Source: Streptomyces toyocaensis
GTDB lineage: Bacteria; Actinomycetota; Actinomycetes; Streptomycetales; Streptomycetaceae
Direction of reading: 5' to 3'
Assembly (NCBI RefSeq): GCF_000725125.1
Contig: NZ_JFCB01000001.1
Location: 806,001 to 870,000, forward strand
Length of the DNA stretch: 64,000 bases
Position numbers and translations under genes: made by a program. This document shows positions 8,480-16,953 of this stretch, one piece after another. Within the stretch, counting starts at the first letter, position 1, and each line of letters opens with the position of its first letter. Under the pieces are notes generated by a model. That model made no database searches. It saw only the letters and a list, made by a program, of their open reading frames with translations, and was not told the origin of the DNA.

Positions 8480-10072
8480 GTGCAGCACGCCGCACACATC
8501 TCATCGCAGGTCGTGGAGTCGATCTCGACTCCTGAACGGCTCGAGACCCGCCTGGGCACCCTGGAGTTCCCGCTCGGTGTGCCCACCGAGGAGACGGCGC
8601 ACCGTCTTTACGACCACCTGGACCACGTCCGCGCGGTCGGCGCGTTCCTCGACGCGTACTCCGGCGTGAACATGTGGGCGTCCCGCAAGGGGTTCCTGGC
8701 GGCGGGCATCCAGGACCACGACGTCCTGCTCTTCTCGGAGTTCATGGATCCCCGGACCCTCGTGCTGACCGGGAACGCGGACACCGTCTACTTCATCACG
8801 TTCCTCGACCTGACCGAGGGCCCGCTGGTGGTGGACATGCCGCCCCTGTCCCTCTGCTTCGTGAACGACATGTGGTACCGCTGGGTCGCGGACCCCGGCA
8901 TGGCGGGGCCGGACCGCGGGGCCGGCGGCAGATATCTCTTCGTGCCGCCCGGTTACGAAGGCCCCCTCCCGCAGGGCGGGTTCTTCACGCAGCCCGCCCG
9001 CACCACGCGGCTGGTCCTGGGCGGGCGCGCCTTCCTTGAGGGCGACGACCCGAAGCCGGCGGTCGAGCGCATCAAGGAGGGACTGCGCATCCACCGCTAC
9101 GTCCCCGGGCTCTACGGAACCAGCATCGGGGAGATCGTCACCGGCGGCACGGCGCCGCCGCTGCCGTGGACCGCCGACACCTGGACCGCCGCGCTCCGCA
9201 GGCCCGACCCACCGCGCTTCGTCGAGGGCAGCGGGTTCGTCGTGAACACGGTCCCGCCCGGGGACGCGACGTACTTCGACCTCGCGAGCGAACTCGTTCA
9301 CGACCAGCCGGCGGAGGCGCTCGACCCCGAGATCGCCGGAGCCCTGGCCGCGGTCGGCATCGTCAAGGGCCGGCCCTTCCGGCCGGACGCGCGCATGCGG
9401 GAGATCCTCACCGAGGCGGCCGCGGTGGGCAACGCCACCGCCCGCACCCTCGCCTGCCGCCCGCGCCCGGCCGAGGGGGCCCACTACTACGGTCCCTCCT
9501 CCCAGTGGGTCAACGGCCTGCTCGTGTCCGGCCACGACTTCATGACCCCGCCCCCGGAGATCACCGACAGCGGCGTCCAGCTCCGTCCGAGTGACCGCGC
9601 CCGCAGGTTCAACCTGCGGAACTGGTGGTGGTACCTGGGTGTGGGCATCAGCCCGGCGTTCACCGCGCCGCTGCCCGGCATCGGCTCGCAGTACCTGTTC
9701 GCGTTCGCGGACCGGCAGGACCGCGCGCTCGACGGCGGCAGGCACTACCGTCTGGTGCTCCCGCCGGACATCCCGGCCGCCCGCTTCTGGTCGTGCACCG
9801 TGTACGACAACCAGACCCGCTCGATGCTCGACACGCCGCAGCGCTTCCCCCGGGCCGGCAGCCAGGACTACCCGACACCGGCGGCGGTCGCCGGCGCGGA
9901 CGGCACGACCACGGTGCACTTCGGACCGGACCGGCCCGACGGCGTCCCGGAGGGCAACTGGATCCAGACCGTGCCGAACAAGGGATGGTTCGTGGTCCTG
10001 CGGTTCTACAGCCCCCTGCCGCCGTTCTTCGACAGGACGTGGCGGCCGGGCGAGATCGAGGCGGTCGGCTGA
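8480..10072 (+). CDS. DUF1254/DUF1214 domain protein (first copy)
   Basis: A 530-aa protein of unknown function. The start is GTG 8480 preceded by GGACGGAG. Longer in-frame starts exist from 8300, but that extension is arginine/proline-rich and non-homologous in look. An N-terminal DUF1254 region (about 50-220, with LTGNADTVYF and LCFVNDMWYRW) is followed by a C-terminal DUF1214 region (about 390-525, with FWSCTVYDNQTRSMLDT and WIQTVPNKGWFVVLRFY). There is no signal peptide, although many family members are exported. It is about alike in layout to the 11036-12469 protein, implying an ancient duplication. It heads a rightward cluster with a HAD hydrolase. Confidence 0.85.
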   Translation: MQHAAHISSQVVESISTPERLETRLGTLEFPLGVPTEETAHRLYDHLDHVRAVGAFLDAYSGVNMWASRKGFLAAGIQDHDVLLFSEFMDPRTLVLTGNADTVYFITFLDLTEGPLVVDMPPLSLCFVNDMWYRWVADPGMAGPDRGAGGRYLFVPPGYEGPLPQGGFFTQPARTTRLVLGGRAFLEGDDPKPAVERIKEGLRIHRYVPGLYGTSIGEIVTGGTAPPLPWTADTWTAALRRPDPPRFVEGSGFVVNTVPPGDATYFDLASELVHDQPAEALDPEIAGALAAVGIVKGRPFRPDARMREILTEAAAVGNATARTLACRPRPAEGAHYYGPSSQWVNGLLVSGHDFMTPPPEITDSGVQLRPSDRARRFNLRNWWWYLGVGISPAFTAPLPGIGSQYLFAFADRQDRALDGGRHYRLVLPPDIPAARFWSCTVYDNQTRSMLDTPQRFPRAGSQDYPTPAAVAGADGTTTVHFGPDRPDGVPEGNWIQTVPNKGWFVVLRFYSPLPPFFDRTWRPGEIEAVG

Positions 10073-10118
10073 GCGCGCGGCGATCCGACGGCGCGACGAC
10101 CCGGACGGAGGGGTGGCC

Positions 10119-11048
10119 ATGGACACCGGCCCACTGGAGAGCTGGAACGACGGTGCCGCCAAGCGGGCGATCGTCGAGTTCGTGACGTCCGCTGCCCGGG
10201 AAGGGACGCCGGGCTTCGTCCCCCCGGCGGACCGGATCGCCGTGTTCGACAACGACGGGACCCTGTGGGTCGAGAAACCCGCCCCGGTGCAGACGGCGTT
10301 CGTCCTCGGGAAACTGGCCGCGCGGGTGCGGGCCGATCCGTCGCTGGCCGGCCGCGAGCCCTACCGGGCGGTCGTCGACGGGGACGAGGCGTTCTTCCGG
10401 GCACTGGAGGCCCAGGATCCGGGCGCCGTGACGCTCATGGTGCGGGCACTCGGCTATGCCTGGGAAGGCACCACCCCCGAGGAGTACGAGGCCGAGGCCG
10501 CCCGGTACCTGGCGTCCTGGCGTCACGAGCGCTTCGGTCTGCCGTACACGGGCCTCGTCTACCGGCCGATGCTGGAGCTGTTCGACTACCTCAGAGCCCA
10601 CGGCTGGCGGCTGTTCGTCTGCTCGGGCGGCGGGCGCGACTTCATGCGGGTGTTCTGCGAGGAGCTCTGGGGCCTGCCGCGGGAGAACGTCATCGGCTCG
10701 GCGCCGGAGTTCGCCTACCGGGACGGCGTGCCGGTCCGCCGGGCGGAACTGCACGGACCCCTCGCGCTCGGCCCGGGGAAGCCCGAGTACGTCCTCGCCC
10801 GCACCGGCCGGCTGCCGTGCTTCGCGGCCGGCAACGACGACGTGGACGTCGAGATGCTGCAGTCCGCGCGGTTCGCCCTGCTCGTCGTGCACGACGACGA
10901 CGTGCGGGAGTACGCCTACACCGACAACGCGGAGAGGGCGCGCGCGACGGCCGAGCGGTCCGGCTGGACGACGGTCAGCGTGAAGAACGACTGGAACACG
11001 GTGCTCACGGAACGACCCGACCAGGAGGTAACGCGGTGCCACAGGTGA
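10119..11048 (+). CDS. HAD-superfamily hydrolase, phosphoserine phosphatase-like
   Basis: A 309-aa cytoplasmic protein. ATG 10119 is preceded by a GGAGGGG Shine-Dalgarno. Motif I is FDNDGTLW (about residues 46-53) with the two Asp residues needed for phosphoaspartate chemistry. A CSGGG segment (about 168-172) gives motif II, and GNDDVDVEML near the C-terminus gives the acidic motif III/IV. The substrate is unknown; the small-molecule phosphatase class is the family expectation. It overlaps the next gene by 13 nt and lies 46 nt after the first DUF1254 gene, so the three are likely one transcript. Confidence 0.85.
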   Translation: MDTGPLESWNDGAAKRAIVEFVTSAAREGTPGFVPPADRIAVFDNDGTLWVEKPAPVQTAFVLGKLAARVRADPSLAGREPYRAVVDGDEAFFRALEAQDPGAVTLMVRALGYAWEGTTPEEYEAEAARYLASWRHERFGLPYTGLVYRPMLELFDYLRAHGWRLFVCSGGGRDFMRVFCEELWGLPRENVIGSAPEFAYRDGVPVRRAELHGPLALGPGKPEYVLARTGRLPCFAAGNDDVDVEMLQSARFALLVVHDDDVREYAYTDNAERARATAERSGWTTVSVKNDWNTVLTERPDQEVTRCHR

Positions 11049-12469
11049 ACGACGCCCCCAGCCCCGGCACATCGGCCGGGACTCTTCCGTCGATCAGCAT
11101 GCCGGACCGGCTGGACACGGTCTTCGGCGCGATGGACTTCTTCGACGGCCTGCCCCTGCCCGACGCGGTCGGCCACGGCTATGACGCGCTGGACCTGCTG
11201 CGCGGGATCGAGGTGTTCCTCAACTGCGTGCCCGGCGCCTCCATGGTGGCGATGCGGCGCGGCCTGCACGCCATCGGCGTCGACTCCCGCACGATCGGCT
11301 GCCTGTCCCCGCGGTGCAGCTCCGCGCCACTGATCCTCACCGCGAACACGGAGACCACGTACGGGATGACCTGCCTGGCACTCGACCAGGACGGACCCAC
11401 CGTGATCGAGGCACCGGGCAACTCGCTGTGCTTCGTCAACGACCTCTGGCAGCGCCACGTCGCCGACATGGGCATCGCCGGACCCGACAAGGGAGCGGGC
11501 GGCAAGTACCTCTTCCTGCCCCCGGGCCACCAGGGCGACGTCCCCGAGGGGTACTTCGTCGTACGGCCGGCGACCTTCTCCTCCTGGGTACTGCTGCGTG
11601 CGCTGAACGGCATGGAGGGCCTGCTCCAGTCGCGGATCTATCCGCTCTCGGAGGCGGCGGACCCGCCCGAGCAGCGGTTCCTCAACTTCGCGGAGTCGGA
11701 GTTCAACACCATCCACGCGAACGACTTCACGTTCTTCGAGGAGATCGACACCCTCGTCCAGGGCGAACCGCCCCAGGCACTCGATCCCGAGCGGGCCGGC
11801 CAGCTCGCCGCGATCGGCATCGTGCCGGGCAAGCCGTTCCGGCCGGACGACCGTATGCGCTCGATCCTCGACACCGCCGCCAGGATCGCCTCGGGCATCG
11901 TACGGACGCTGTGCTTCAAGCCGCGCGACCCCGGCTTCTTCGTCTATTCCGGCAGTTCGTGGAAGAACCCGTGGCCGTCGCACAACCACGAGTTCCTCTC
12001 GCCGGAGGGGGCCCGGCTGCTGGACGCACGGGCGGTGTACCACTACTTCGCGGCGGGCACCTCACCGGCCATGGCGGCGGCCGCCGTCGGGGCCGGCTCG
12101 CAGTACGTCTACACGGCGGAGGACTCCACCGGCGCGCTGCTCGAAGGCGGCCGCGGATACACGCTCACCCTGCCGGCCGGCATCCCGGTGAAGAACTTCT
12201 GGTCCGTCACCGCCTACGACCCGCAGACCCGGTCGTTGTTGCGCACCGAGGACCCCCACCCGAGCGTGAACAGCCTCTCGGAGGACGTCAGGGCCGAGGA
12301 CGGCGGGGAGACGGTCGTCCACTTCGGCCCGACGGCGCCGCAGGGGAGGGAGGCGAACTGGATCCGGACCGTTCCCGGCAAGGGGTGGTTCGTCGTCCTG
12401 CGACTCTACGGCCCGCTCGAAAGCTGGTTCGACCAGAGCTGGCGGCCGGGCGAGATCGAACCGGTGTGA
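11036..12469 (+). CDS. DUF1254/DUF1214 domain protein (second copy)
   Basis: A 477-aa paralogue-like protein of the 8480 gene. It starts at GTG 11036 with AGGAGG seven bases upstream, inside the end of the HAD gene. DUF1254 features appear at about 60-200 (LTANTETTYGM, SLCFVNDLWQRH) and DUF1214 features near the C-terminus (FWSVTAYDPQTRSLL, WIRTVPGKGWFVVLRLY). Both copies share the closing RPGEIE motif. No catalytic residues are established for the family, and no signal peptide is visible. Its pairing with a HAD phosphatase and a second copy suggests a two-component assembly, but that is inference. Confidence 0.85.
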   Translation: MPQVNDAPSPGTSAGTLPSISMPDRLDTVFGAMDFFDGLPLPDAVGHGYDALDLLRGIEVFLNCVPGASMVAMRRGLHAIGVDSRTIGCLSPRCSSAPLILTANTETTYGMTCLALDQDGPTVIEAPGNSLCFVNDLWQRHVADMGIAGPDKGAGGKYLFLPPGHQGDVPEGYFVVRPATFSSWVLLRALNGMEGLLQSRIYPLSEAADPPEQRFLNFAESEFNTIHANDFTFFEEIDTLVQGEPPQALDPERAGQLAAIGIVPGKPFRPDDRMRSILDTAARIASGIVRTLCFKPRDPGFFVYSGSSWKNPWPSHNHEFLSPEGARLLDARAVYHYFAAGTSPAMAAAAVGAGSQYVYTAEDSTGALLEGGRGYTLTLPAGIPVKNFWSVTAYDPQTRSLLRTEDPHPSVNSLSEDVRAEDGGETVVHFGPTAPQGREANWIRTVPGKGWFVVLRLYGPLESWFDQSWRPGEIEPV

Positions 12470-12480
12470 GGTAGACGGAC

Positions 12481-13158
12481 GTGGGTGAGGCGATCGGTCA
12501 GATCCTGTCGTACGGCGTGGCGGTGGCACTGAGCCCCTTCCCCGTCATCGGCATGGTGCTGATGCTCGCGACCCCCAGGGCACGGTCCAACGGGCCGGCG
12601 CTGCTCCTGGGATGGGTGGCGGGCCTGGCCCTGGTCGGCACGGTCGTGCTGCTGGTCTCCGGCGGTGCGGGCCCGAGCGAACAGGGGCAGCCGGCCGTCT
12701 GGGTCAGCGCGCTCGACCTGGCGCTGGGCGTGCTGCTGCTGTGGGTCGCGGTGACGCACTGGCGCGACCGGCCGCGCGGCGACGAGGAGGTGGCGTTGCC
12801 GAAGTGGATGCGGACCGTGGACTCGTTCACCCCCGCCAGGGCCGGAGCGCTGGGGGCCGTGCTGTCCGCCCTCAACCCGAAGAACCTGCTGCTCGTGATC
12901 GCCGCGGCGGCGGCGATCGCGCGTACGGACACCTCCGCCGGCGCGCAGGCCGCGGCCCTCGCGGTCTTCGTGGTGATCGGGGCGCTCGGGACGGCGGCGC
13001 CCCTCGTGCTCTTCTTCACCCTCAGGGAACGCTCGCAGCACGTCCTCGACGGCCTCAAACTCTGGATGGAGCGGAACAACGCGGCGATCACGGCCGTGGT
13101 CTGCCTGCTCATGGCCGCGAAGCTGATCGGTGACGCCGTCACCGACCTCTCCTCCTGA
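12481..13158 (+). CDS. GAP-family (LysE-like) membrane protein
   Basis: A 225-aa integral membrane protein with about six hydrophobic segments, starting at GTG 12481, 11 nt after the preceding stop. The opening ALSPFPVIGMVLML and the central SALNPKNLLLVIAA match the actinobacterial GAP/Sap family, named after a mycobacterial protein that helps export a glycolipid. These are distant relatives of LysE exporters. The ligand is unknown. It overlaps nothing but is close on both sides and co-directional, so it is probably in the same operon as the DUF1254 genes and the SulP transporter. Confidence 0.8.
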   Translation: MGEAIGQILSYGVAVALSPFPVIGMVLMLATPRARSNGPALLLGWVAGLALVGTVVLLVSGGAGPSEQGQPAVWVSALDLALGVLLLWVAVTHWRDRPRGDEEVALPKWMRTVDSFTPARAGALGAVLSALNPKNLLLVIAAAAAIARTDTSAGAQAAALAVFVVIGALGTAAPLVLFFTLRERSQHVLDGLKLWMERNNAAITAVVCLLMAAKLIGDAVTDLSS

Positions 13159-13166
13159 GGACGGGC

Positions 13167-14849
13167 ATGCTCCGGCTGTTCCCCTCACTGCGGGGTTACC
13201 GGCGGCAGTGGCTGGGGCGGGACGCGCTGGCCGGGGTGACCGTGTGGGCGGTCCTCGTGCCCGAGGCCCTCGCCTACGCGACGATCGCCGGCGTCTCGCC
13301 CGTGGTCGGCCTCTACGCCGCGCCGGCGGCCCTGATCCTCTACGCGGCCTTCGGCAGCTCCAGGCATCTGGTCACCGGGCCGATGGCGGCGACGGCGGCG
13401 CTCTCCGCGGCGATCGTCGGGGAGACCGCCGGCGGATCGAGCACCGACTTCGCCGCGACGACGGCGGCCCTGGCCGTCACGGTGGGCGTCGCGGCGCTCC
13501 TCGCCGGGCTCCTGCGCCTCGGCTTCCTCGCCAGTTTCATCTCCGAGCCCGTGCTGAAGGGCTTCATCGTCGGCCTGGCGATGACGATCATCGCCGGCCA
13601 GTTGCCGAAGCTGTTCGGCGTCGAGGGCGGCTCGGGCAACTACTTCGAGAAGGTCCGGGGGCTGATCGGGGACCTCGGCGCGACCAGCGGCCTCACCCTC
13701 CTGGTCGGCCTCACCGGCCTCGTGCTGATCCTCGTCCTCAGACGCGTCGCCCCGGCCGTGCCCGGCTCACTGATCGCGGTGGTGCTGGGGATCGCCGCGT
13801 CCGCCGCCTTCGACCTGGCCGACCACGGTGTCGACGTGGTCGGGGCCATCGACACCGGTCTGCCCTCCCTCGGCTTCCCCGACATCCCGGCCGGCGCCTT
13901 CGGCGACCTCGCCGCCGGAGGCGTCGGCGTCCTGGTCGTCGCCTTCGCCGAAGGATTCGGTGCGGCCAGGACCTACGCCTCCCGCGACCACTACGAGGTC
14001 GACGCCGACCGCGAGCTCATCGGGCTCGGGGCCGCCGGCCTGGGCGCCGGCCTGTGCAGCGGCATGGTCGTCAACGGCAGCCTCTCGAAGACCGCGGTCA
14101 ACTGGTCGGCCGGCGCCCGCACCCAGCTCTCGGGCGTTCTCGTGGCCGCCCTGTCCGTGGTCACGCTCCTCTTCCTCACCGGCCTCTTCGAGCAGCTCCC
14201 CGAGGCGGTGCTCGCGGGGGTGGTGATCGCGGCGGTGGTCGAGCTGGTCGACATCCGCTCCCTGGTCCACCTCCACCGCGTCTTCACGCGCAGGCTCGGC
14301 CAGGCCTACGGCGTCGCCGCGCGGCCCGACTTCCTCGCCGCCGTCGCGGCGATGCTCGGGGTGATGGTCTTCGGCACGCTGCCCGGCCTCTTCATCGGCA
14401 TCGGAGTCTCCCTGCTCCTGCTCCTCTACCGCTCCTCGCGCCCGGTCGTCAGCGAACTGGGGCAACTGCCCGGCAACGGCCACTTCGCCGCACTCGACAG
14501 ACACAGCGAGAGCCGCAGGATCACCGGCGTGGTCGTCCTGCGCGTCGAGGCCGGCATCTACTTCGCCAACGCCGACCGGATCCGGTCCACGGTCCGCAGG
14601 GGCGCCGCCCGCACAGGGGTGACGGCGGTCGTGATCGACGGCGAGACGGTCCCCTTCGTCGACGTCAGCGCCGTGCGCATGCTCGACGACCTGGCCGAGG
14701 AACTCGACTCCCTCGGAGTCCGGCTCCTGCTCGCCCGCGACGTGGGCCAGGTGAGGGACGTACTGCGCACCGCCGAAGCCCGAAAGCAGCTCAGACGCGT
14801 GTACCCCACGGTGCGGGCGGCGGTCGACGCGGCCAGGCACGGCACGTGA
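13167..14849 (+). CDS. SulP-family inorganic anion transporter with STAS domain
   Basis: A 560-aa secondary transporter. The sulfate-transporter core (about residues 10-430) has about 10-12 membrane segments and the signature VPEALAYATIAGVSPVVGLYA at 31-51. A C-terminal cytoplasmic STAS domain (about 445-555) follows, with the VVVIDGETVPFVDVSAVRML pattern. ATG 13167 has TGAGGAC before it, 8 nt after the GAP gene stop. Substrate could be sulfate, bicarbonate or another anion; there is no carbonic anhydrase gene next to it to point to bicarbonate. Confidence 0.92.
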   Translation: MLRLFPSLRGYRRQWLGRDALAGVTVWAVLVPEALAYATIAGVSPVVGLYAAPAALILYAAFGSSRHLVTGPMAATAALSAAIVGETAGGSSTDFAATTAALAVTVGVAALLAGLLRLGFLASFISEPVLKGFIVGLAMTIIAGQLPKLFGVEGGSGNYFEKVRGLIGDLGATSGLTLLVGLTGLVLILVLRRVAPAVPGSLIAVVLGIAASAAFDLADHGVDVVGAIDTGLPSLGFPDIPAGAFGDLAAGGVGVLVVAFAEGFGAARTYASRDHYEVDADRELIGLGAAGLGAGLCSGMVVNGSLSKTAVNWSAGARTQLSGVLVAALSVVTLLFLTGLFEQLPEAVLAGVVIAAVVELVDIRSLVHLHRVFTRRLGQAYGVAARPDFLAAVAAMLGVMVFGTLPGLFIGIGVSLLLLLYRSSRPVVSELGQLPGNGHFAALDRHSESRRITGVVVLRVEAGIYFANADRIRSTVRRGAARTGVTAVVIDGETVPFVDVSAVRMLDDLAEELDSLGVRLLLARDVGQVRDVLRTAEARKQLRRVYPTVRAAVDAARHGT

Positions 14850-14952
14850 CCCGACCCGCCGCGTGGTAGGGTCATGCGTTTTTCGTGGTCGTCGCGGTGG
14901 GCGCAGCCATCTGTTCGGTTCCGCCGGTGCGTGGACCGTTCCGTCCTGCCGG

Positions 14953-14983
14953 GCCTTCCTCGGTACGTTCCCCTGCGGAAGGC
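14953..14983 (+). promoter_or_regulatory. Leader hairpin sequestering the helicase ribosome-binding site
   Basis: GCCTTCC (14953-14959) pairs perfectly with GGAAGGC (14977-14983), which contains the only good Shine-Dalgarno of the DEAD-box gene at 14989. The loop is 17 nt. A TAGGGT hexamer at 14867-14872 could be the -10, giving a leader of about 110 nt. The layout suggests temperature- or helicase-dependent control of translation; this is inference from the pairing. Confidence 0.6.
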
Positions 14984-14988
14984 TGTTC

Positions 14989-16410
14989 ATGAAGCACCCC
15001 GACGACTCCGGCAACGCTCCCGGCGGTCCCGCCCGGCCCGGGACCACGACTCCGACACCGCCCCCGGCCGCCTCCTTCGCCGGCCTCGAACTGCCGGTCG
15101 AGGTTCTGCGGACACTGAGCGCACAGGGGGCGAGCGAGCCCTTCCCGATCCAGGCCGCCACCCTGCCCGACGCCCTGCGGGGACGCGACGTCCTGGGACG
15201 CGGGCGCACCGGATCGGGCAAGACGCTCGCCTTCGGCCTGCCGCTGCTCACCCGTACGGCCGGGCGGCGCGCCGAACCGAAGCAGCCCCTCGCCCTGGTC
15301 CTCGTGCCCACCCGCGAACTGGCCCAGCAGGTCACCCGGGCGCTGGCGCCGTACGCCGAGGCACTGCGACTGCGGATGGCCACGGTCGTCGGCGGCATGT
15401 CGATCGGCCGGCAGGCCGCCGAACTGCGCCAGGGCGCCGAGGTGGTCGTCGCCACTCCCGGACGCCTGCACGACCTGATCGAGCGGAACGCCTGCCGCCT
15501 GGGACGGGTGAGGATCACCGTGCTGGACGAGGCCGACCAGATGTGCGACCTGGGATTCCTGCCGCAGGTCGCCCAGGTGCTCGACCAGGTGCACCCCGAC
15601 GGGCAGCGCATGCTGTTCTCGGCCACGCTCGACCGCGACGTCGACGAGCTGGTCGGTCGCTACCTCCACGACCCCGTGGTCCACTCGGTCGACCCGTCCG
15701 CGGGCACGGTCGCGACGATGGAGCACCACGTCCTGGTCGTCCACGGTCCCGACCGCTACGCGGTCGTCACGGAGATCGCCGCCCGCGACGGCCGCGTCCT
15801 GCTGTTCCTCGACACCAAGCACGCCGTCGACCAGCTCACCCGGCATCTGCGGGCCAGCGGGGTGCACGCCGGGGCCCTGCACAGCGGCAAGTCCCAGCCA
15901 CAGCGCACGCGGACCCTGGCGCAGTTCCGCAGCGGCGGGCTCACCGTTCTGGTGGCGACCGGCGTCGCGGCCCGTGGCCTGCACGTCGACGGCCTCGGTC
16001 TGGTGGTCAACGTCGACCCGCCCACCGACCCCAAGGACTACGTGCACCGTGCGGGCCGCACCGCCCGCGCCGGCGCGTCGGGCAGCGTGGTCACCCTCGT
16101 GCCGGCGGGCGGGCGCCGCGAGACGACCCGCATGCTGGCCGCCGCCGGAATCGAGGCGACCGTCACCGAGGTGCGTTCGGGCGAGGCGGAGCTGAGCCGC
16201 ATCACCGGCGCCAGGGCTCCGTCCGGGATCCCGCTCGACGGCGGGCCCGCCGTGCCGCGTCCCAAGAACACCAACCTCCCCTTCCGCGGCCTCGGCACCA
16301 GCAAGGACACCTCCCGCGGCGGCGGCAGGTCCCGGAAGACGGGCGAGGCCCGCAAGCTCGCCGAAGCCCGCAAGGCCGCCCTCGTGCGCCGCAACGGCCG
16401 AGCGGGATGA
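14989..16410 (+). CDS. DEAD-box ATP-dependent RNA helicase
   Basis: A 473-aa cytoplasmic RNA helicase. ATG 14989 was chosen over upstream in-frame starts because GGAAGG lies just before it and the Q-motif region follows soon after. The motifs in order are: Q motif (PFPIQAATLP), Walker A GRTGSGKT, PTRELA, a GG pair, TPGRL, DEAD (VLDEADQM), SAT (LFSATL), then the second RecA lobe with VATGVAARGLHVDG and HRAGRTARAG. A basic C-terminal tail (about 420-473) rich in Lys/Arg probably binds RNA. Likely roles are ribosome assembly or cold adaptation, by family knowledge. The leader hairpin hints at autoregulation. Confidence 0.95.
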   Translation: MKHPDDSGNAPGGPARPGTTTPTPPPAASFAGLELPVEVLRTLSAQGASEPFPIQAATLPDALRGRDVLGRGRTGSGKTLAFGLPLLTRTAGRRAEPKQPLALVLVPTRELAQQVTRALAPYAEALRLRMATVVGGMSIGRQAAELRQGAEVVVATPGRLHDLIERNACRLGRVRITVLDEADQMCDLGFLPQVAQVLDQVHPDGQRMLFSATLDRDVDELVGRYLHDPVVHSVDPSAGTVATMEHHVLVVHGPDRYAVVTEIAARDGRVLLFLDTKHAVDQLTRHLRASGVHAGALHSGKSQPQRTRTLAQFRSGGLTVLVATGVAARGLHVDGLGLVVNVDPPTDPKDYVHRAGRTARAGASGSVVTLVPAGGRRETTRMLAAAGIEATVTEVRSGEAELSRITGARAPSGIPLDGGPAVPRPKNTNLPFRGLGTSKDTSRGGGRSRKTGEARKLAEARKAALVRRNGRAG

Positions 16411-16483
16411 CGTGGCCGGCCCCCCGCACCGCGCGCGGCGTGACAAGCTGTGCCTGCCCACACCCCGAACCCAGGAGGTCACC

Positions 16484-16729
16484 ATGACCGCACAGCCCGC
16501 ATCAACGGACGGTTCGGAGCAGCCCGCTGCCCCCGGGACGCCCCCGCTGGCACCGGACGCCGACGGCAACTACGACCTCAAGCGCAAGTTCCGCGAAGCC
16601 CTGGCGCGCAAGCGCGGCGCGCAGGCGGAGGCCGCCGATGTCGCCGCCAACCCGGGTGCGGCGAAGGTGCGCAGGGCGCACGGACCGGCCGCGAGCCAGC
16701 GGTCGTTCCGGCGCAAGAGCGGCGGCTGA
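16484..16729 (+). CDS. Small DUF5302-type protein
   Basis: An 81-aa soluble protein starting at ATG 16484 behind a strong CAGGAGGTCACC ribosome-binding site. The N-terminal half is Pro/Ala/Thr-rich. The central YDLKRKFREALARKRG segment and the basic C-terminus RSFRRKSGG match the short actinobacterial DUF5302 family, whose function is unknown. It is 73 nt downstream of the helicase and co-directional. The basic tail could bind nucleic acid, which would fit its neighbour, but nothing else supports that. Confidence 0.8.
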   Translation: MTAQPASTDGSEQPAAPGTPPLAPDADGNYDLKRKFREALARKRGAQAEAADVAANPGAAKVRRAHGPAASQRSFRRKSGG

Positions 16730-16953
16730 GCACGGTCTGCCTGGCGCACTGCCCGGTGCCCCGCACGGATGCGGTCAGCCCTTGACGGCGGAACTGGCGA
16801 CCCGCCGTGTGGCCCGGACCGACGGCGGAAGCAGACACGTCCGCACCGGGCGCACTCGGGGGGCCCGAGCCCTCGTTGGTCACGGTTGGGTCCCGAGCCG
16901 GAATTGTGGCTTCCATCACGGCTGACGTGATCTTGTCCTGGTGTGATCGTGGG

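Noticed and set aside
13767..15626. Long open minus-strand frame (619 codons) across the SulP and helicase genes
   Set aside because: It is antisense to two clear genes, has low-complexity Arg/Gly/Asp composition, and no known motif; GC-rich codon bias keeps such frames open.
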